Notes: generated by a model not told the origin, from the letters alone. A DNA stretch of 64,000 nucleotides from CAVQGZ01 sp963712175 (GCA_963712175.1 CAVQGZ010000013.1:1-64000), one strand, 5' to 3'; shown: positions 30,384-39,235, counted from the first letter of the stretch. Program-made: numbers and translations.

Positions 30384-31817
30384 CTACAGGATCGGGTCCG
30401 GGTCGTAGGCCGCCGCGTCCGGGTAACGCGTCGCGACCTCGTCGACCTGGGCCGCAATCACCTCGACCTGAGGCCCGGCTGCTCCGACGAACGACGTCGG
30501 GTCAGCCATCAGCCCGGCGACCTCGTCTCGGCTCAGGCTCAGGCGGGTGTCGCCGGCCAGCCGTTCGGCCAGGTCGTTCGTCGGCTCGCCCTCGCGCATC
30601 GCCAGCGCCACCGCCACCGCGTGCTCCTTGATCGCCTCGTGGGCTGTCTCCCGTCCTACGCCACGCGTCACCGCGGCCACCAGCACCGCCGTCGTTGCCA
30701 GGAAGGGCAGGTACCGGTCGAGCTCACGCTGGACGACCGCTGGGTACACGCCGAGCTCGTCGAGCACCGTCAGGAACGTCTGGAAGAGCCCGTCCGCGGC
30801 GAGGAACACCCCCGGCAGAGCCACCCGTCGTACGACAGAGCAGAAGACGTCACCCTCGTTCCACTGGGCTCCCGCAAGCTCGGACAGCATGCCGGCGTAC
30901 CCGCGCACGACGACGGTGAGCCCATCGACGCGCTCGCATGATCGGCTGTTCATCTTGTGCGGCATCGCGCTGGAGCCAACCTGACCGGGTCTGAATCCCT
31001 CGGTGACGAGCTCTTGGCCGGCCATGAGGCGGATGGTGGTGGCCAGCGACGCCGGTCCCGCGACCACCTGCACCAGGGTCGACCCCACCTCGTGGTCGAG
31101 CGAGCGTGGGTAGACCTGACCGACGCTGGTCAGCGTCCGGCCGAAGCCGAGGTGCTGCGCGACTCTCGTCTCGAGCTCGGCCACGCGTGCGGGGTCGCCG
31201 CCGAGCAGCGCCAGCGCGTCCTGGCTCGTGCCCACCGGGCCTTTGATCCCACGTAGCGGGTAGTCGGCCAGCAGCGACTCGAGCCGGCGCATCGCCAGCA
31301 GCATCTCCTCAGCGGCCGAGGCGAAGCGCTTGCCCAGGGTCGTGGCCTGGGCCGGCACGTTGTGCGTGCGTCCCGTGACCACCAGCGACTCGTGCTCGCG
31401 CGCCAGCCGAGCGAGCCTGACCAGCGCTGCCACCATGCGGTCGCGGACGAGCTCGAGCGAGCGTCGGATCTGCAGCTGCTCGACGTTCTCGGTCAGGTCG
31501 CGCGATGTCATGCCCTTGTGCACGTCCTGGTGACCGGCGAGGGCGTTGAACTCCTCGATGCGAGCCTTCACGTCGTGGCGGGTCACCCGCTCGCGCGTGG
31601 CGATCGACTCGAGGTCCACGTCGTCCAGCACGGCCTCGTAGGCCTCGATCGCCCCGGCGGGAACCTGAACACCCAGGTCGCGCTGAGCCCGCAGCACCGC
31701 GAGCCAGAGCTGGCGCTCCAAGCGCACCTTCGCCGCCGGCGACCAGAGCCCGGCCATCTCCGGCGAGGCGTAGCGCGTGGCGAGCACGTCAGGGATCACA
31801 TCGGGCACAGCACGCAT
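30384..31817 (-). CDS. purB: PurB, adenylosuccinate lyase
   Basis: 477 aa of the fumarase/ASL superfamily. Used at step 8 and again in AMP formation. Conserved regions: VTRHDVKARIEEFNALAG, HKGMTSRDLTENVEQLQIR, VVTGRTHNVPAQATTLGKR with catalytic His, and the signature loop GQVGSSAMPHKMNSRSCERV with catalytic Ser. Start ATG 31817. Downstream (on the minus strand) lies the purC hairpin region; upstream is the GT-C-like gene. Confidence 0.95.
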   Translation of the reverse strand: MRAVPDVIPDVLATRYASPEMAGLWSPAAKVRLERQLWLAVLRAQRDLGVQVPAGAIEAYEAVLDDVDLESIATRERVTRHDVKARIEEFNALAGHQDVHKGMTSRDLTENVEQLQIRRSLELVRDRMVAALVRLARLAREHESLVVTGRTHNVPAQATTLGKRFASAAEEMLLAMRRLESLLADYPLRGIKGPVGTSQDALALLGGDPARVAELETRVAQHLGFGRTLTSVGQVYPRSLDHEVGSTLVQVVAGPASLATTIRLMAGQELVTEGFRPGQVGSSAMPHKMNSRSCERVDGLTVVVRGYAGMLSELAGAQWNEGDVFCSVVRRVALPGVFLAADGLFQTFLTVLDELGVYPAVVQRELDRYLPFLATTAVLVAAVTRGVGRETAHEAIKEHAVAVALAMREGEPTNDLAERLAGDTRLSLSRDEVAGLMADPTSFVGAAGPQVEVIAAQVDEVATRYPDAAAYDPDPIL

Positions 31818-31839
31818 CCTCCCGCAGTCGTCGTCGTCG

Positions 31840-33219
31840 TCATGCCGCCTGGGCAGGGTGTCGCTCGTCCAGGTTCTCCGACGGGCGGTGCCAGGACGCC
31901 AACGCCCATGTGCCCAGCGCGAACAGCGCCGCGCTGACCCCCAGCACGACCGCTGTCACGACCGGTCCTCGCATGGTGGCGACCACCCAAGGGTCGTAGA
32001 ACGTCCACGGATCGCTGAGCACCTGCCCCTCGACCTCGGGCTGGACGCTCACCGCCCCCAGGACGTGGGTGATCGAGCCCCACCCGAGCAGCAGCCATGC
32101 AACGACTCGCCAACGGCCGGGGCTCACGGCCGTCCAGGCGCGCACGAGAAGCGGGAACGCCAACGTCAGTGGCTCGATGGTCAGGCGCGAGCCGAAGAAC
32201 CACCATCCACCCGAGTACCGGTTCAGGGTCAGCTGGGCCAGAAGGTAAGCCACCCCGCCGACGGCAGCGGCGCGCTCGGCGGTGGACGCCCGCCGCCAGG
32301 CGGCGGGGAGCCAGAACGCCAGCACCAGGAGCACCGGGTACAGCGCCAGCACGCCACGACCGGGAGAGGCCAGGGTTCCCAGCAGGTTCTCCGGTAGCGC
32401 ACCGAGTCCCACGCCGCCTCCGGAGTCACCCCAGGCGACGTCGTCGGCCGACCGCTCGAGCCCGTTGGTGGGCCAGAAGCGGTCGTGAACCAGCCCGTTG
32501 TAGGCCAGCAGCAGCAGAACCCCGGGCACGGTACCCACCCCGATACGCAGCGCCGGCACCCACGAGCGGGCGGCCACCGCCATCCAGACACCGATGGCCA
32601 CGGCTGCCACGGCCACGTGCGGACGGCAGGCAACACCGAGTCCGAGGGCGATACCAGCCCAGCCCAACCGACCTCGGGTCAGCGCCAGCACTGCGCCCGC
32701 AAGCGCAGCCTGGGTCGGAGCGTGCGACCACTGGGTGTCGGCGGCCACGGCAAACGTCGCGGTACCCAGGCCGAGGACGCCAGCACCACCCAGAGCGACC
32801 CGCCGACCCATCGGCAGAAGCGCGGCCCACATGAGCACGACGCTCGCCGCCGCGCACACGGACGCCGCGACGATGCCCGGCCACATGGTGAACGGCAGAC
32901 CCAGCGCGCCTGCGACGGCGTAGAAGGGGACCGCGTACAGCACCGCCCCCGCGAACCGGTTCGCGATCACCTGGTCGTCGACGGCGAACAGCCAGAGAGG
33001 CTCGTAGGCCTCGGCGAAGGGGCTCACGTCGGCCGACCCCGTCGTCGCGATGGCCCAGGCGGTCAGGGCGGAGGCGTAGTGGTCGCCGCCGAGCCTCGGG
33101 TTGCCGAACGTGACGTACAGCCCGAGCAGCGCGACGACCGCGGCAACGCCGCCGGCCAGGCGGGCCCACCGCGGCGTCGTCGCGCCCCACCGCGTGCGCT
33201 CGACGTCCGCAGCCTTCAC
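31840..33219 (-). CDS. Multi-pass membrane protein, GT-C-like
   Basis: 459 aa with about ten membrane helices. After the first helix comes GNPRLGGDHYASALTAWAIATTGSADVSPFAEAYEPLW, an extracytoplasmic acidic loop, resembling GT-C glycosyltransferases that use polyprenyl-linked sugars; a definite motif is not present. Its GTG start overlaps the yjbQ-family stop by 4 nt (GTGA), so the two are translationally coupled. Its purpose inside the purB-purD interval is unclear; probably a passenger gene. Confidence 0.65.
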   Translation of the reverse strand: MKAADVERTRWGATTPRWARLAGGVAAVVALLGLYVTFGNPRLGGDHYASALTAWAIATTGSADVSPFAEAYEPLWLFAVDDQVIANRFAGAVLYAVPFYAVAGALGLPFTMWPGIVAASVCAAASVVLMWAALLPMGRRVALGGAGVLGLGTATFAVAADTQWSHAPTQAALAGAVLALTRGRLGWAGIALGLGVACRPHVAVAAVAIGVWMAVAARSWVPALRIGVGTVPGVLLLLAYNGLVHDRFWPTNGLERSADDVAWGDSGGGVGLGALPENLLGTLASPGRGVLALYPVLLVLAFWLPAAWRRASTAERAAAVGGVAYLLAQLTLNRYSGGWWFFGSRLTIEPLTLAFPLLVRAWTAVSPGRWRVVAWLLLGWGSITHVLGAVSVQPEVEGQVLSDPWTFYDPWVVATMRGPVVTAVVLGVSAALFALGTWALASWHRPSENLDERHPAQAA

Positions 33220-33623
33220 CCGGGTTCCGCCACGAAGGACAGGCGCACCTGCCGTCGGGGGTTGTCGGCATTGGGGTCGACCAGCACGACGCTCTGCCAG
33301 GTGCCGAGCTGGGGGGACCCGCCGATCACGGGCAGAGTCAGGGACGGGGACACGAACGCAGGCATGACGTGGTCGCGCCCGTGGCCGAGGCTGCCGTGCC
33401 GGTGGACGTAGACGTCCTCGGTCGGCAGCATGCGCTCCAGCGCCTCAGCCAGGTCGGGCTCGGTGCCGCTGCCCGTCTCGATCAGCGCGAGTCCGGCGGT
33501 CGCGTGTGGGACGAAGACGTGGCACAGGCCGTCTCCGCGTCCCCGGCAGAAGTCGATCAGGTGCGATGTCAGGTCGGTGACCAGCCGTGACCCGGTGGTG
33601 ACCTCGTGAACGGTGCTGTGCAT
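33216..33623 (-). CDS. YjbQ family (UPF0047) protein
   Basis: 135 aa. FVPHATAGLALIETG and HGSLGHGRDHVMPAFVSPSLTLPVIGGSPQLGTWQSVVLVD are the UPF0047/YjbQ signature, including the His residues of the proposed zinc site. Family members show secondary thiamin-phosphate synthase activity in E. coli; physiological role uncertain. ATG 33623 gives the family-size start. Coupled to the downstream membrane protein gene. Confidence 0.88.
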   Translation of the reverse strand: MHSTVHEVTTGSRLVTDLTSHLIDFCRGRGDGLCHVFVPHATAGLALIETGSGTEPDLAEALERMLPTEDVYVHRHGSLGHGRDHVMPAFVSPSLTLPVIGGSPQLGTWQSVVLVDPNADNPRRQVRLSFVAEPG

Positions 33624-33633
33624 GCGCTGCCCG

Positions 33634-34899
33634 TCAGAACGACGCCGGGCCGGCGGCAACGGCTGCCTGCGCAGCGATGTCACGGCGGTACTGCACCCCG
33701 TCGAAGTGGATGCGCTCGGCCGCCTCGTAGGCGCGGTCGCGGGCATGCCTGAGGTCGTCAGCCACCGCAGTGACCGACAGGACCCGTCCACCTGAGGTGA
33801 CGACGTCGTCGCCGCGCCGCGCCGTCCCGGCGTGCAGCACGTGGACGCCGTCGACGGCGTTGGCCTCGTCCAGGCCGCTGATCACATCACCCGTTCGGGG
33901 GGAGGCGGGGTAGCCCTGCGCAGCCAGGACGACGGTGACGGCCGCGCCCGACCGCCAGTGCGGTGGCTCGGCCTGATGAAGCGTCCCGGTCGCCGCCGCG
34001 TGCAGCAGCGAACCCAGCGGGGTGCGCTCGAGGGCCAGCACCGCCTGGGCCTCCGGGTCGCCGAACCGCGCGTTGAACTCGACCACGCGTAGCCCGCGCG
34101 ACGTCAGCGCCAGGCCGGCGTAGAGCAGGCCAGAGAACGGGGTGCCGGCGGCCCGCATCTCGTCGACCGTCGGTTGGACGACACGCGCAACGATCTCGTC
34201 GACGAGACCGTCGGGTGCCCAGGGCAGCGGGGTGTAGGCCCCCATGCCACCGGTGTTCGGCCCTTGGTCGCCGTCGAAGATCCGCTTGAAGTCCTGAGCC
34301 GGCTGCAGGGGCCGGACCGACTCGCCATCGGTGACGCAGAACAGCGAGACCTCGGGCCCGTCGAGGTACTCCTCGACGAGAACACGCTCGCAGGCGGCGG
34401 CATGAGCGAGGGCGGCCTCGCGGTCGTCGGTGACGACGACCCCCTTGCCGGCGGCGAGGCCGTCGTCCTTCACCACGTAGGGGGGCCCGAAGGCGTCCAG
34501 GGCTGCCGCGACCTCGGTCGGGGTGTCGCAGACGTGAGCCATGGCGGTGGGAACGCCGGCCGAGGCCATCACCTGCTTGGCGAAAGCCTTGCTGCCCTCC
34601 AGCCGGGCAGCGGCAGCAGAGGGCCCGAAGCACGCGATGCCGGCCGCGCGCACGGCGTCGCCGACACCGGCGACGAGCGGGGCCTCGGGCCCGATGACGA
34701 CGAGGTCGGCACCGATCCGCTGCGCCAGCTCGACGACGGCCTCCCGGTCGGCCGGGTCGATCTGGTGAGCGGCGTCGACGTCCGCATCGATACCGGCGTT
34801 GCCCGGCGCAGCGTGGACAGCCGTCACGTCCGGGTCATCCCTCAGCCCGCGCACCAACGCATGCTCGCGACCACCGGACCCCAGCACCAGCACCTGCAC
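33634..34899 (-). CDS. purD: PurD, phosphoribosylamine-glycine ligase
   Basis: 421 aa from GTG 34899 (MQVLVLGSGGREHAL, the usual PurD N-terminus). Step 2 of the pathway, ATP-grasp fold: PEAPLVAGVGDAVRAAGI, VVKDDGLAAGKGVVV (ATP), LEEYLDGPEVSLFCV, and FNARFGDPEAQAVL. An ATG at 34905 is two codons upstream, but the -10 box TAGGCT (34912-34907) places transcription start at about 34899, so the GTG fits a leaderless mRNA better. Confidence 0.94.
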   Translation of the reverse strand: MQVLVLGSGGREHALVRGLRDDPDVTAVHAAPGNAGIDADVDAAHQIDPADREAVVELAQRIGADLVVIGPEAPLVAGVGDAVRAAGIACFGPSAAAARLEGSKAFAKQVMASAGVPTAMAHVCDTPTEVAAALDAFGPPYVVKDDGLAAGKGVVVTDDREAALAHAAACERVLVEEYLDGPEVSLFCVTDGESVRPLQPAQDFKRIFDGDQGPNTGGMGAYTPLPWAPDGLVDEIVARVVQPTVDEMRAAGTPFSGLLYAGLALTSRGLRVVEFNARFGDPEAQAVLALERTPLGSLLHAAATGTLHQAEPPHWRSGAAVTVVLAAQGYPASPRTGDVISGLDEANAVDGVHVLHAGTARRGDDVVTSGGRVLSVTAVADDLRHARDRAYEAAERIHFDGVQYRRDIAAQAAVAAGPASF

Positions 34900-34906
34900 G
34901 GGCATC

Positions 34907-34912
34907 AGCCTA
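34907..34912 (-). promoter_or_regulatory. purD -10 box
   Basis: TAGGCT on the minus strand, 7 nt before GTG 34899 and 1 nt before ATG 34905; supports the GTG as start. Confidence 0.45.
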
Positions 34913-34982
34913 CGGCGACGCCGCCCCGCGCATCCGGGCACGGACCCGCGTCGGACGCACAACCAGCGCGGTCGTCGGTCGC

Positions 34983-36344
34983 TCAGCCCTCGTAGTAGGC
35001 GGCGATCTCACCGAGGGCCTCGTCCAGGATCGCCAGGCCCTCCTTCGCCTCGGCCTCGCTGATGGTGCACGGCGGCACGACGTGCAGGCGGTGGTAGTTC
35101 GCGAACGGAAGCACGCCTCGCCGCTTCAGTGCCGCGAGAAGAGTCGTCATCGCCTCGCTGGTGCCGCCGTACGGGGCGAGCTCCTCCTTGGTCTCGCGGT
35201 TCTTGACCAGGTCGAGAGCCCAGAACACCCCGATCCCCCGGGCCTCGCCGATCACCTGGTGTCGCGTAGCGAGCTCGGCCAGGCCAGGACCGAGCACGTC
35301 CTCCCCGATGCGCCGAGCGTTCTCGATGACCCCTTCGTCCTCCATGGCCGTGATCGTCGCCACCGCTGCTGCGCATGCGAGGGGGTGCCCCGAGTAGGTC
35401 AGCCCACCCGGGTAGACACGCTCTCGGAAGGTCTCCACCACCGGTTCGCTGATCACGACCCCACCTAGCGGGACGTAGCCGGAGTTGACCCCCTTCGCAA
35501 ACGTGATCAGGTCGGGTCGCACGTCGTAGTGGTCGAAGGCGAACCACGACCCGGCCCGCCCGAACCCGGCCATGACCTCGTCGAGGATGAGCAGGATCCC
35601 GTGGCGGTCACAGATCTCGCGTACCCCAGCGAGGTAGCCCGGTGGCGGGAGCATGATGCCGGCGGTGCCGGGGATCGTCTCCAGCAGCACGGCCGCGATG
35701 GTGCCCGGTCCCTCGAACCTGATGGTCTCGTCGAGGTGATGCAACGCCCGCTCAGTCTCTTGCTCGGGACTCTCGCTGTGGAACGGGGAGCGGTATGGGA
35801 ACGGGCCGAAGAAGTGGACGACTCCGCTGCTCCACCAGTCGTTGGGCCACCGTCGTGGGTCGCCCGTCAGCGTCACCGCCGTCTGCGTCCCGCCGTGGTA
35901 GGCGCGGTAGCGGGTCAGCACCTTCTGCCGACCCGTGTGCAGCCGGGCCATGCGGACGGCGTTCTCGACTGCCTCGGCCCCGCCGTTCGTGAAGAAGACG
36001 TGCTCGAGACCGTCCGGCGCCTTGGACGAGATCAGGCGAGCCGCCTCCCCGCGCACGTCGTTGGCGTGCTGCGGGGCGATCGTGCACAACCGGGCCGCCT
36101 GCTCCTGGATCGCCGCCACCACGGCCGGGTGCTGGTGCCCGATGTTGGTGTTGACGAGCTGGCTGGAGAGGTCGAGGTAGCGGTGGCCGTCGTAGTCCCA
36201 GACGTACGAGCCCTCGGCCCCGGCGAGGGTCATCGGCGAGATCTTCCCCTGGGCACTCCAGGAGTGGAAGACGTGGGCACGATCGAGGTCGTAGACCTCG
36301 CGTCCACGCTCGGGATCGGGGGGTGGGACGGTGGATTCGGCCAT
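34983..36344 (-). CDS. Class III aminotransferase (omega-amino acid type)
   Basis: 453 aa PLP enzyme. TNGGAEAVENAVRMAR binds cofactor phosphate, D255 in LLILDEVMAGFGRAG contacts the ring N, and K284 in TFAKGVNSGYVPLGG is the Schiff base. Length fits the class III group acting on omega-amines (GABA, putrescine, taurine). It faces the aminobutyraldehyde dehydrogenase divergently across 94 bp, suggesting a polyamine or GABA degradation pair. A leaderless-type -10 box precedes it. Confidence 0.9.
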   Translation of the reverse strand: MAESTVPPPDPERGREVYDLDRAHVFHSWSAQGKISPMTLAGAEGSYVWDYDGHRYLDLSSQLVNTNIGHQHPAVVAAIQEQAARLCTIAPQHANDVRGEAARLISSKAPDGLEHVFFTNGGAEAVENAVRMARLHTGRQKVLTRYRAYHGGTQTAVTLTGDPRRWPNDWWSSGVVHFFGPFPYRSPFHSESPEQETERALHHLDETIRFEGPGTIAAVLLETIPGTAGIMLPPPGYLAGVREICDRHGILLILDEVMAGFGRAGSWFAFDHYDVRPDLITFAKGVNSGYVPLGGVVISEPVVETFRERVYPGGLTYSGHPLACAAAVATITAMEDEGVIENARRIGEDVLGPGLAELATRHQVIGEARGIGVFWALDLVKNRETKEELAPYGGTSEAMTTLLAALKRRGVLPFANYHRLHVVPPCTISEAEAKEGLAILDEALGEIAAYYEG

Positions 36345-36351
36345 GACGTGG

Positions 36352-36357
36352 AGCGTA
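36352..36357 (-). promoter_or_regulatory. -10 box of the class III aminotransferase
   Basis: TACGCT on the minus strand, 7 nt before ATG 36344. Confidence 0.42.
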
Positions 36358-36438
36358 CGACGGCGGGCGGCGTAGCGTCTGCGCCGAGGGGGTCACCGCC
36401 GTGCACAAGGCAGGCGGTTCGTGATCGAGGAGCATGGA

Positions 36439-37884
36439 ATGGCTGAGCCGCGGCGGCTGCGCAACTTCGTCAACGGTGAGTACGTCGACACCCACCAGGG
36501 GCTGACGACGGATGTCGTCAACCCCACCGACGGCGAGGTCTTCGCCAAGGCGCCCCTGTCGACCCCGGAGGACGTCGACCGTGCCTACGCGGCGGCGTCG
36601 GTTGCCTTCGAGGAGTGGCGCGACGTCACGCCGAGCGTCCGCCAGAAGGCGCTGCTGGACTTCGCCGACGCCGTCGAGGCGCGGGCCGAGGACCTCGTGG
36701 CAGCCGAGGTCGAGAACTGCGGCAAGCCGACTGAGCTGACGCGCTCGGAGGAGATCGGCCCGATGGTCGACCAGATCCGCTTCTTCGCCGGGGCAGCCCG
36801 CGTGCTCGAGGGCAAGGCGGCCGGGGAGTACATGGAGGGTCACACCTCGTGGGTCCGTCGCGAGCCGGTCGGCGTGGTCGGGCAGGTGGCTCCCTGGAAC
36901 TACCCCATGATGATGGCGATCTGGAAGCTCGCTCCCGCCATCGCGGCCGGCAACGCGGTCGTCCTCAAGCCCAGCGACACGACGCCCGTGTCGACCCTGC
37001 TGCTCGCCGAGCTCGCCTCGCAGTCGCTGCCGCCGGGCGTGCTGAACGTGATCTGCGGTGACCGCGACACCGGCCGCGCGCTGGTCTCGCACCCGACGCC
37101 GTCGATGGTGGCCATCACCGGGTCGGTGCGGGCCGGGATGCAGGTGGCCGAGGCTGCCTCGTCCGACGTCAAGAGGGTTCACCTGGAGCTGGGCGGCAAG
37201 GCACCGGTCGTCGTGTTCGACGACGCCGACCTCGAGGCTGCCGCTGAGGGCATCGCCGGCGCCGGCTTCTTCAACGCCGGGCAGGACTGCACAGCATCGA
37301 CCCGCGTGATTGCCTCCCCGGGGGTGTACCGCGACCTGGTCGACGCCCTCGCCGAGCAGGCCCGATCGACGGTGGCGACCGCATCCGTCGGCGTGCACCA
37401 CGAGGACGCGCTGCTGCCCGCGGTGAACAACGCGTCCCAGCTGGAGAAGCTGTCGGGCTTCATCGAGCGGCTTCCCGACCACGCCCGCATGGCGGCCGGA
37501 GGGTCGCGGGCCGGCGACACGGGCTTCCACTACGAGGCCACGGTGGTGGCTGATCTGAAGCAGGAGGACGAGATCATCCAGAACGAGGTGTTCGGGCCGG
37601 TCATCACCGTCCAGCAGTTCAGCGACGAGGCCGAGGCCGTGCGCTGGGCGAACGGAGTCGACTACGGGCTGGCGTCGTCGGTGTGGACGAAGGACTTCGG
37701 TCGGGCCATGCGCATGAGCAAGCGGCTGGACTTCGGGTGCGTGTGGATCAACACCCACATCCCGCTCGTGGCGGAGATGCCGCACGGCGGGTTCAAGCAC
37801 TCCGGATACGGCAAGGACCTCTCGATGTACGGCATGGAGGACTACACCCGCATCAAGCACGTGATGGCGAACCTGGACAGCTGA
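36439..37884 (+). CDS. Gamma-aminobutyraldehyde dehydrogenase-type ALDH
   Basis: 481 aa. Cofactor and catalytic motifs: VAPWNYPMMMAIWKLAPAIAAGN, LKPSDTTP, general base Glu in HLELGGKAP, nucleophile Cys in NAGQDCTASTR, C-terminal NPxG-like FGPVITVQQF. RSEEIGPMVDQIRFFAGAARVLEG is a feature of the actinobacterial 4-aminobutyraldehyde group that turns putrescine-derived aldehyde into GABA with NAD. ATG 36439 is chosen for GAGGAG at 36427-36432. Divergent from the aminotransferase, its likely partner. Confidence 0.9.
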   Translation: MAEPRRLRNFVNGEYVDTHQGLTTDVVNPTDGEVFAKAPLSTPEDVDRAYAAASVAFEEWRDVTPSVRQKALLDFADAVEARAEDLVAAEVENCGKPTELTRSEEIGPMVDQIRFFAGAARVLEGKAAGEYMEGHTSWVRREPVGVVGQVAPWNYPMMMAIWKLAPAIAAGNAVVLKPSDTTPVSTLLLAELASQSLPPGVLNVICGDRDTGRALVSHPTPSMVAITGSVRAGMQVAEAASSDVKRVHLELGGKAPVVVFDDADLEAAAEGIAGAGFFNAGQDCTASTRVIASPGVYRDLVDALAEQARSTVATASVGVHHEDALLPAVNNASQLEKLSGFIERLPDHARMAAGGSRAGDTGFHYEATVVADLKQEDEIIQNEVFGPVITVQQFSDEAEAVRWANGVDYGLASSVWTKDFGRAMRMSKRLDFGCVWINTHIPLVAEMPHGGFKHSGYGKDLSMYGMEDYTRIKHVMANLDS

Positions 37885-37912
37885 CCCTTGGTCGCCCTCG
37901 CCCCGAGGCCGA

Positions 37913-37986
37913 AATGACCACGTTTGGTAGGGCGGGACGGGCCTCACACGGCGTATTCGCTGTGTGAGGGCAGTACTGGCCTGGCC
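37913..37986. repeat. Left 74-bp inverted repeat of the DUF559 cassette
   Basis: Starts AATGACCACGTTTGGTAGG, and holds a palindrome (TCACACGGCG-TATT-CGCTGTGTGA, one mismatch pair) and ends GCCTGGCC. It matches the complement of 39125-39198 in 58 of 74 positions without a gap (hand count), with the outer 19 bp identical. Confidence 0.85.
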
Positions 37987-38023
37987 GTGGGCCGTCGGGC
38001 GAGCCCGGCCGACCGTCCGGCTG

Positions 38024-38989
38024 CTAGCCGCGGCCGTACGTTGCGCGGGCGAAAGCCGCCAGGAAGCGGCGCCGTAGCTGCCGCGGTGCCCGCTCGAGAT
38101 CGGCCCAGGTGAAACGGACGACCTCGTAGCCCAGTGCCCGCAGCGCGTCCTCGCGCTGCTTCTCGGCCCAGAGGACGTCCTCGAGTCGAGCGCCGGCGTT
38201 CTCGACCCGGTACTTCACGCGGCCATCGAACTCGGCGATCGTCCGAAGATGATCGAACAGAAAATCCGCCCTGCCAACGAAGTTGCCCCACTCATCGCGG
38301 ATCTCCACCTGGAGCTCCGGCTTCGGTAGACCCGCGGCGGCGATGTGCACTCTGCCGCGGGACTCCCCGACGCTCTCGGATCGGCCGTCGGCGAAGACCA
38401 CCACCCGGCCTGCGCCCCGCGAACCAGGCCAGTCCGACTGCCAGTGGAGCAGCTCCCTCAGGCCTTCCTGTGCGACGAGTTCCCGGTTCAGCGCGGCGTC
38501 GGCCGTCACGACTCCGGCGTCGAAAGGGACTCCACGCGCGTGGTCGATCACTGTCCGCGCGACTGTGGTGACCGGTACTCCCTCGACGGTGGTCAGGTGC
38601 TCATCCGGAAGCTGTGCCGCGTGGTGGACGACGCCCGCCTCGACGTGCGCGCTCAGGCGGCGCGACCGGCGCAGGACGTGCACGTGTGAGAGGTCCGCTC
38701 CCCAGACCGGCAACCCGTGGGCGACCGCGGCCGTGACGTGACCCAGGACGGCGGGCCGAGGCAGTGCACGCAAGACCGCCCGCGCCGTGACGAGATGGCG
38801 CTGCTCGGGGGTGAGCCGAGCCCATCGGTCACCCAGCGCGTACGCGCCTCGCCGCACGCGGACGAACACGCCCTGCTTCAGCAGGCGCTCGACCTCGTCG
38901 CGCGTGAGACCGAACTCGAGGGCCTCACGCCGCAGAACCGATCCCGATTCCTCGAGGACGGGCAGGATGGGCAATCGGTCACTCGTCAT
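38024..38989 (-). CDS. AbiEi-like winged-helix plus DUF559 (Vsr-like endonuclease-fold) protein
   Basis: 321 aa. The N-terminal ~90 residues look like the AbiEi-type antitoxin winged helix (REALEFGLTRDEVERLLKQGVFVRVRRGAYAL). A middle stretch has HLTTVEGVPVTTVARTVIDHARG. The C-terminal ~110 residues are a DUF559/PD-(D/E)xK-type fold: SESVGESRGRV (E209), VGRADFLF (D242), TIAEFDGRVKY (E253 with D255), then EKQREDALRALGYEVVRFTW. Nuclease activity is probable, unproven. A partner AbiEii toxin is absent. No clear Shine-Dalgarno. Confidence 0.8.
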   Translation of the reverse strand: MTSDRLPILPVLEESGSVLRREALEFGLTRDEVERLLKQGVFVRVRRGAYALGDRWARLTPEQRHLVTARAVLRALPRPAVLGHVTAAVAHGLPVWGADLSHVHVLRRSRRLSAHVEAGVVHHAAQLPDEHLTTVEGVPVTTVARTVIDHARGVPFDAGVVTADAALNRELVAQEGLRELLHWQSDWPGSRGAGRVVVFADGRSESVGESRGRVHIAAAGLPKPELQVEIRDEWGNFVGRADFLFDHLRTIAEFDGRVKYRVENAGARLEDVLWAEKQREDALRALGYEVVRFTWADLERAPRQLRRRFLAAFARATYGRG

Positions 38990-39124
38990 GCGCGGCAGGA
39001 TTGCCCGGCACGGCGACCTTTCGCGCCCGGCTCAGCGCGCCCTGTGGATGACACGCCCGGCTGAGGGTGTTGGGGGACGGGCTCGGGTCGCCGTCGCCTC
39101 ACCCGCGCCGAAGCACGAAGCCCT

Positions 39125-39198
39125 GGCCAGGCGTTGACGCCCGTCACACAGCGGATCCGCCGTGTGAAGGCTGCGCTGGCCTACCAAACGTGGTCATT
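39125..39198. repeat. Right 74-bp inverted repeat of the DUF559 cassette
   Basis: Reverse complement begins AATGACCACGTTTGGTAGG and has palindrome TCACACGGCG-GATC-CGCTGTGTGA. Pairs with 37913-37986. It lies 38 bp from the purA stop and could also terminate purA transcripts. Confidence 0.85.
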
Positions 39199-39235
39199 CC
39201 GCGGCCCCAGGCAGGCTCGCGGGAGCGGGCGGTCG

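Larger units (their letters stand above)
37913..39198. mobile_element. Inverted-repeat-flanked unit carrying a single AbiEi/DUF559 gene
   Basis: Two 74-bp imperfect inverted repeats, each with an internal 24-bp palindrome, bound one gene (38024-38989). No transposase or integrase is present. The unit separates the ALDH gene from purA. It resembles a non-autonomous or self-contained cassette rather than a typical IS. Mobility is inference from the repeat structure; no target duplication is evident at the edges. Confidence 0.55.

Noticed and set aside
35752..37947. 731-codon minus-strand frame over the aldehyde dehydrogenase
   Set aside because: Reads antisense to a complete ALDH with intact catalytic residues.
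37913..39198. Ordinary IS element
   Set aside because: No transposase, and the repeats carry internal palindromes unlike IS ends; no clear target duplication.
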